Shown here in pieces: positions 28,799-32,313 of a stretch of 32,313 bases of DNA. Positions within the stretch are counted from its first letter, which is position 1. The number at the start of each line of letters is the position of its first letter. This stretch comes from Pseudomonadota bacterium (GTDB lineage Bacteria > Pseudomonadota > Gammaproteobacteria > Burkholderiales > Burkholderiaceae_D): contig JARXKM010000023.1 in NCBI GenBank assembly GCA_030272785.1, positions 1-32,313 of the forward strand, read 5' to 3'. Made by a program: the position numbers and the translations under genes. The notes under the pieces were generated by a model that saw only the letters and a program-made list of their open reading frames with translations, ran no database searches and was not told where the DNA came from.

Positions 28799-31732
28799 AT
28801 GCAAACATCACAAGACATGTCTACCAATCCTCTGCACGTCACCCCAGGCTTGACGGCTCCCGCGGCGGCCGGCAGCGCCGCCGAGCTCGCATCGCACGGC
28901 GACTACCGCATCATCCGCCGCAACGGCGCCGTCGTCGCCTTCGAGCCGTCGAAGATCGCCATCGCCGTCACCAAGGCGTTTCTGGCCGTCACCGGCGGGC
29001 AGGGCGCCGCCTCGGCGCGCGTGCGCGACCTGGTCGAGCAGCTCACCGCCAGCGTGGTCGCCGCGCTGGTGCGCCGCCACCCGGGCGGCGGCACCTTCCA
29101 TATCGAAGACGTGCAGGACCAGGTGGAATTGTCGCTGATGCGCTCGGGCGAGCACGACGTCGCGCGCGCCTACGTGCTGTACCGCGCCAAGCACATGGAA
29201 GTGCGCCGCCTGGCCAAGGAAGCCCAGGGCGGCTCCGCCAGCCTGGCTGCGCCACTGCTGCACGTGACCGAGAACGGCGAGCGCCGTGCACTGGACATGA
29301 ACCAGGTCCGTGACCTGATCAACGCGGCCTGCGTCGGCCTCGAAAAACACGTCGACGCCGACGCCATCCTGGCCGAGACGGTGCGCAACCTGTACGACGG
29401 CGTGCCGGTCGAAGAGCTGCACAAGTCCGCCATCCTGGCGGCGCGCGCGCTGATGGAAAAAGACCCGGCCTATTCGCAGGTGACGGCGCGCATCCTGCTG
29501 CACACGATCCGCAAGGAAGTGTTCGGCCAGGAAGTGCCGCAGGCGAAAGCGGCGGCTCACTATGTCGAGTACTTCCCGCAGTACATCGCCAAGGGCATCG
29601 CCAGCGAGCTGCTCGATCCGGTGCTGGCCACCTACGACCTGGCCAAGCTGGCCCGCGCGCTGGTCGCCGACCGCGACCTGCAGTTCGGCTACATCGGCCT
29701 GCAGACGCTGTACGACCGCTACTTCCTGCACGTGCGCGATGTGCGCATCGAGATGCCGCAGGCGTTCTACATGCGCGTCGCGATGGGCCTGTCGCTGCGC
29801 GAGGAAAACCGCGAAGCGCGCGCCATCGAGTTCTACCACCTGCTGTCGTCGTTCGACTTCATGAGCTCGACCCCGACCCTGTTTAACGCCGGCACCCTGC
29901 GCTCGCAGCTGTCGTCGTGCTACCTGACGACCGTCTCGGACGACCTCGAAGGCATTTTCGACGCCATCAAGGAAAACGCGCTGCTGGCCAAGTTCGCCGG
30001 CGGCCTGGGCAACGACTGGACCCCGGTGCGCGCGCTCGGCGCCCACATCAAGGGCACCAACGGCAAGTCGCAAGGCGTGGTGCCGTTCCTCAAAGTGGTC
30101 AACGACACCGCCGTCGCGGTCAACCAGGGCGGCAAGCGCAAGGGCGCGGTCTGCGCCTACCTGGAAACCTGGCACATGGACATCGAGGAATTCCTCGACC
30201 TGCGCAAGAACACCGGCGACGACCGCCGCCGCACCCACGACATGAACACCGCCAACTGGATCCCGGACATGTTCATGAAGCGCGTGATGGAAAAGGGCGA
30301 GTGGACCTTGTTTACGCCGTCGGAGACGCCGGACCTGCACGACAAGGTCGGCAAGGCCTTCGAGGCGGCCTACCTCGGCTACGAAGCGCAAGCGGCGGCC
30401 GGTGAACTGCGCGTGTTCAAAAAGATCGCCGCGCTCGACCTGTGGCGCAAGATGCTGTCGATGCTGTTCGAAACGGGCCACCCGTGGATCACCTTCAAGG
30501 ATCCGTGCAACATCCGTTCGCCGCAGTCGCACGTCGGCGTCGTCCACAGCTCGAACCTGTGCACCGAGATCACCTTGAACACCAGCGCCGATGAAATCGC
30601 CGTCTGCAACCTCGGTTCGGTGAACATGCCGGCGCACATGAAAGAGGGCAAGCTCGACAAAGTCAAGCTGCAGAAAACCGTGCGCACCGCGATGCGCATG
30701 CTCGACAACGTCATCGATATCAATTACTACGCCGTCGAAAAGGCCCGCAACTCCAACCTGCGCCACCGTCCGGTCGGCATGGGCATCATGGGCTTCCAGG
30801 ACTGCCTGCACATGATGCGCGTGCCGTTCGCCTCGAACGAAGCGGTCGAATTCGCCGACCGCTCGATGGAAGCGGTGTGCTACTACGCCTACCTGGCCTC
30901 GACCGAACTGGCCGAAGAGCGCGGCCGCTACGAATCGTACGAAGGTTCGCTGTGGTCGCGCGGCATCTTGCCGCAAGATTCGGTGGCGTTGCTCGCTGAA
31001 GAGCGCGGCGGCTACCTGGAAGTCGATGCGTCGTCGGCGATGGACTGGACCCCGGTGCGCGAGCGCATCAAGCAGTTCGGCATGCGCAATTCGAACTGCG
31101 TGGCGATCGCGCCGACCGCGACGATCTCGAACATCATCGGCGTGTCGGCCTGCATCGAGCCGACCTTCCAGAACCTGTACGTGAAGTCGAACCTGTCGGG
31201 CGAATTCACCGAGATCAATTCCTACCTGGTGCGCGACCTCAAGGCGCGCGACCTGTGGGACGAAGTGATGATCGCCGACCTGAAGTACTTCGACGGCTCG
31301 CTGACCAAGATCGACCGCATCCCGCAAGACCTGCGCGATCTCTACGCCACCGCCTTCGAAGTGTCGCCAAGCTGGCTGGTGGAGGCCGCATCGCGCCGCC
31401 AGAAGTGGATCGACCAGGCGCAGTCGCTCAACATCTACATGGCCGGCGCGTCGGGCAAGAAGCTCGACGAGACGTACAAGCTGGCCTGGCTGCGCGGCCT
31501 CAAGACCACTTACTACCTGCGCACCATCGCGGCGACCCACATGGAGAAGTCGACTTCGAAGACCGGCGCGCTGAACGCGGTGTCGGTGGACGGCGGCATG
31601 TCGGCCAGCGCACAGAGCGCGGCGGCCGATGTGGCGGCGGCGGCAGTGGTGGCGGCGGCCGAAGCGGACGGCGCGGCGTGCTACCTGCGTCCGGGCGACG
31701 ACGGCTTCGAGGAATGCGAAGCCTGTCAATAA
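28799..31732 (+). CDS. nrdA: Ribonucleoside-diphosphate reductase, class I alpha subunit
   Basis: N-terminal ATP-cone (YRIIRRNGAVVAFEPSKIAIAVTKAFLA), SSCYLTTVSDDLEGIFDAIKENALLAKFAGGLGNDWTPVRA, NLCTEITL, C-terminal ECEACQ; start 28799 chosen because of ggag RBS (28778 or 28817 possible). Confidence 0.95.
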   Translation: MQTSQDMSTNPLHVTPGLTAPAAAGSAAELASHGDYRIIRRNGAVVAFEPSKIAIAVTKAFLAVTGGQGAASARVRDLVEQLTASVVAALVRRHPGGGTFHIEDVQDQVELSLMRSGEHDVARAYVLYRAKHMEVRRLAKEAQGGSASLAAPLLHVTENGERRALDMNQVRDLINAACVGLEKHVDADAILAETVRNLYDGVPVEELHKSAILAARALMEKDPAYSQVTARILLHTIRKEVFGQEVPQAKAAAHYVEYFPQYIAKGIASELLDPVLATYDLAKLARALVADRDLQFGYIGLQTLYDRYFLHVRDVRIEMPQAFYMRVAMGLSLREENREARAIEFYHLLSSFDFMSSTPTLFNAGTLRSQLSSCYLTTVSDDLEGIFDAIKENALLAKFAGGLGNDWTPVRALGAHIKGTNGKSQGVVPFLKVVNDTAVAVNQGGKRKGAVCAYLETWHMDIEEFLDLRKNTGDDRRRTHDMNTANWIPDMFMKRVMEKGEWTLFTPSETPDLHDKVGKAFEAAYLGYEAQAAAGELRVFKKIAALDLWRKMLSMLFETGHPWITFKDPCNIRSPQSHVGVVHSSNLCTEITLNTSADEIAVCNLGSVNMPAHMKEGKLDKVKLQKTVRTAMRMLDNVIDINYYAVEKARNSNLRHRPVGMGIMGFQDCLHMMRVPFASNEAVEFADRSMEAVCYYAYLASTELAEERGRYESYEGSLWSRGILPQDSVALLAEERGGYLEVDASSAMDWTPVRERIKQFGMRNSNCVAIAPTATISNIIGVSACIEPTFQNLYVKSNLSGEFTEINSYLVRDLKARDLWDEVMIADLKYFDGSLTKIDRIPQDLRDLYATAFEVSPSWLVEAASRRQKWIDQAQSLNIYMAGASGKKLDETYKLAWLRGLKTTYYLRTIAATHMEKSTSKTGALNAVSVDGGMSASAQSAAADVAAAAVVAAAEADGAACYLRPGDDGFEECEACQ

Positions 31733-31741
31733 ACAAGCGTC

Positions 31742-31774
31742 GGGTCTGGGGGGCTGACCCGTGGGTCAGACCCC
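31742..31774. repeat. Nested palindromic element between nrdA and nrdB (GGGTCTG...CTGACCC-gt-GGGTCAGACCCC)
   Basis: gggtctggggggctgacccgtgggtcagacccc: outer arms GGGTCTG/CAGACCC and inner arms CTGACCC/GGGTCAG, followed by ggtttt. Confidence 0.75.
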
Positions 31775-31874
31775 GGTTTTGCTCTCGGCATATTCGCCGC
31801 GAAACGACTAGAATTTGAAGCATGCGCTGCATCGCGGCGCGTGAACGACACACCATCAAGAAGGAAACATCATC

Positions 31875-32313
31875 ATGTTGTCATGGGACGAAGACACCTC
31901 CACCGCGCCAGCGGCCAGCCTGCCGCACGGTAGCGCCGACCCGGCAGCCGAAGCGCCGGCCGATGCCGCGCTGGTTGCCAAGCGCGTCAACGCGGACGAC
32001 AAACGCATCATCAACGGCAAGACCGACGTCAACCAGCTGGTCCCGTTCAAGTACAAATGGGCGTGGGACAAATACCTGGCCGGCTGCGCGAACCACTGGA
32101 TGCCGCAAGAGGTCAACATGCAGCGCGACATCGAATTGTGGAAAAATCCCAACGGTTTGACCGAGGACGAGCGTCGCCTGGTGAAAAGAAATTTGGGCTT
32201 CTTCGTGACCGCCGATTCGCTCGCCGCCAACAACATCGTGCTCGGCACTTATCGCCATATCACGGCGCCGGAATGCCGCCAATACCTGCTGCGCCAGGCC
32301 TTCGAAGAGGCGA
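31875..32313 (+). CDS. nrdB: Ribonucleoside-diphosphate reductase, class I beta subunit (partial, runs off window end)
   Basis: [146 protein letters not shown]. Confidence 0.95.
   Translation, partial: MLSWDEDTSTAPAASLPHGSADPAAEAPADAALVAKRVNADDKRIINGKTDVNQLVPFKYKWAWDKYLAGCANHWMPQEVNMQRDIELWKNPNGLTEDERRLVKRNLGFFVTADSLAANNIVLGTYRHITAPECRQYLLRQAFEEA

Noticed and set aside
28808-31729. 973-aa minus-strand ORF opposite nrdA
   Set aside because: Shadow ORF of nrdA; composition biased and no recognisable domain

Overview
High-GC proteobacterial chromosome, most likely Betaproteobacteria/Oxalobacteraceae (inferred from gene content and order, not from a search). Most of the window is housekeeping: a partial YbdK-type carboxylate-amine ligase, a CPA2 antiporter, a moxR–GNAT–VWA(CoxE-like) operon, two small cytochromes c, DUF1841, rppH, proS, a lytic transglycosylase, a SWIB-domain protein, ffh, a CcsA/YpjD-like protein, a PP0621-like protein, pilS, pilR, ampD, nrdA and the start of nrdB. 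Parts that stand out: (1) a solitary 859-aa fusion of a calcineurin-like metallophosphoesterase to an NB-ARC/STAND-like NTPase at 1888-4467, with catalytic motifs readable in both halves; this is the best candidate for an undescribed conflict or signalling system; (2) tandem double-domain retropepsin-like genes, one of them frameshifted; (3) a dispersed family of 21-bp hairpins (AAACCGGG-ACAGA-CCCGGTTT), seven copies in two clusters; the second cluster lies in a ~175-bp tandem duplication that also copies the 3' end of an ABC ATPase gene; (4) a divergent doxX/marR module with paired palindromic operators between pilS and pilR, followed by what looks like a decayed copy of the ccsA 5' end; (5) a pair of NrdR-box-like palindromes 30 bp apart over a sigma70-like promoter upstream of nrdA, implying a ~250-nt leader. 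All calls come from reading the sequence; no database search was run.
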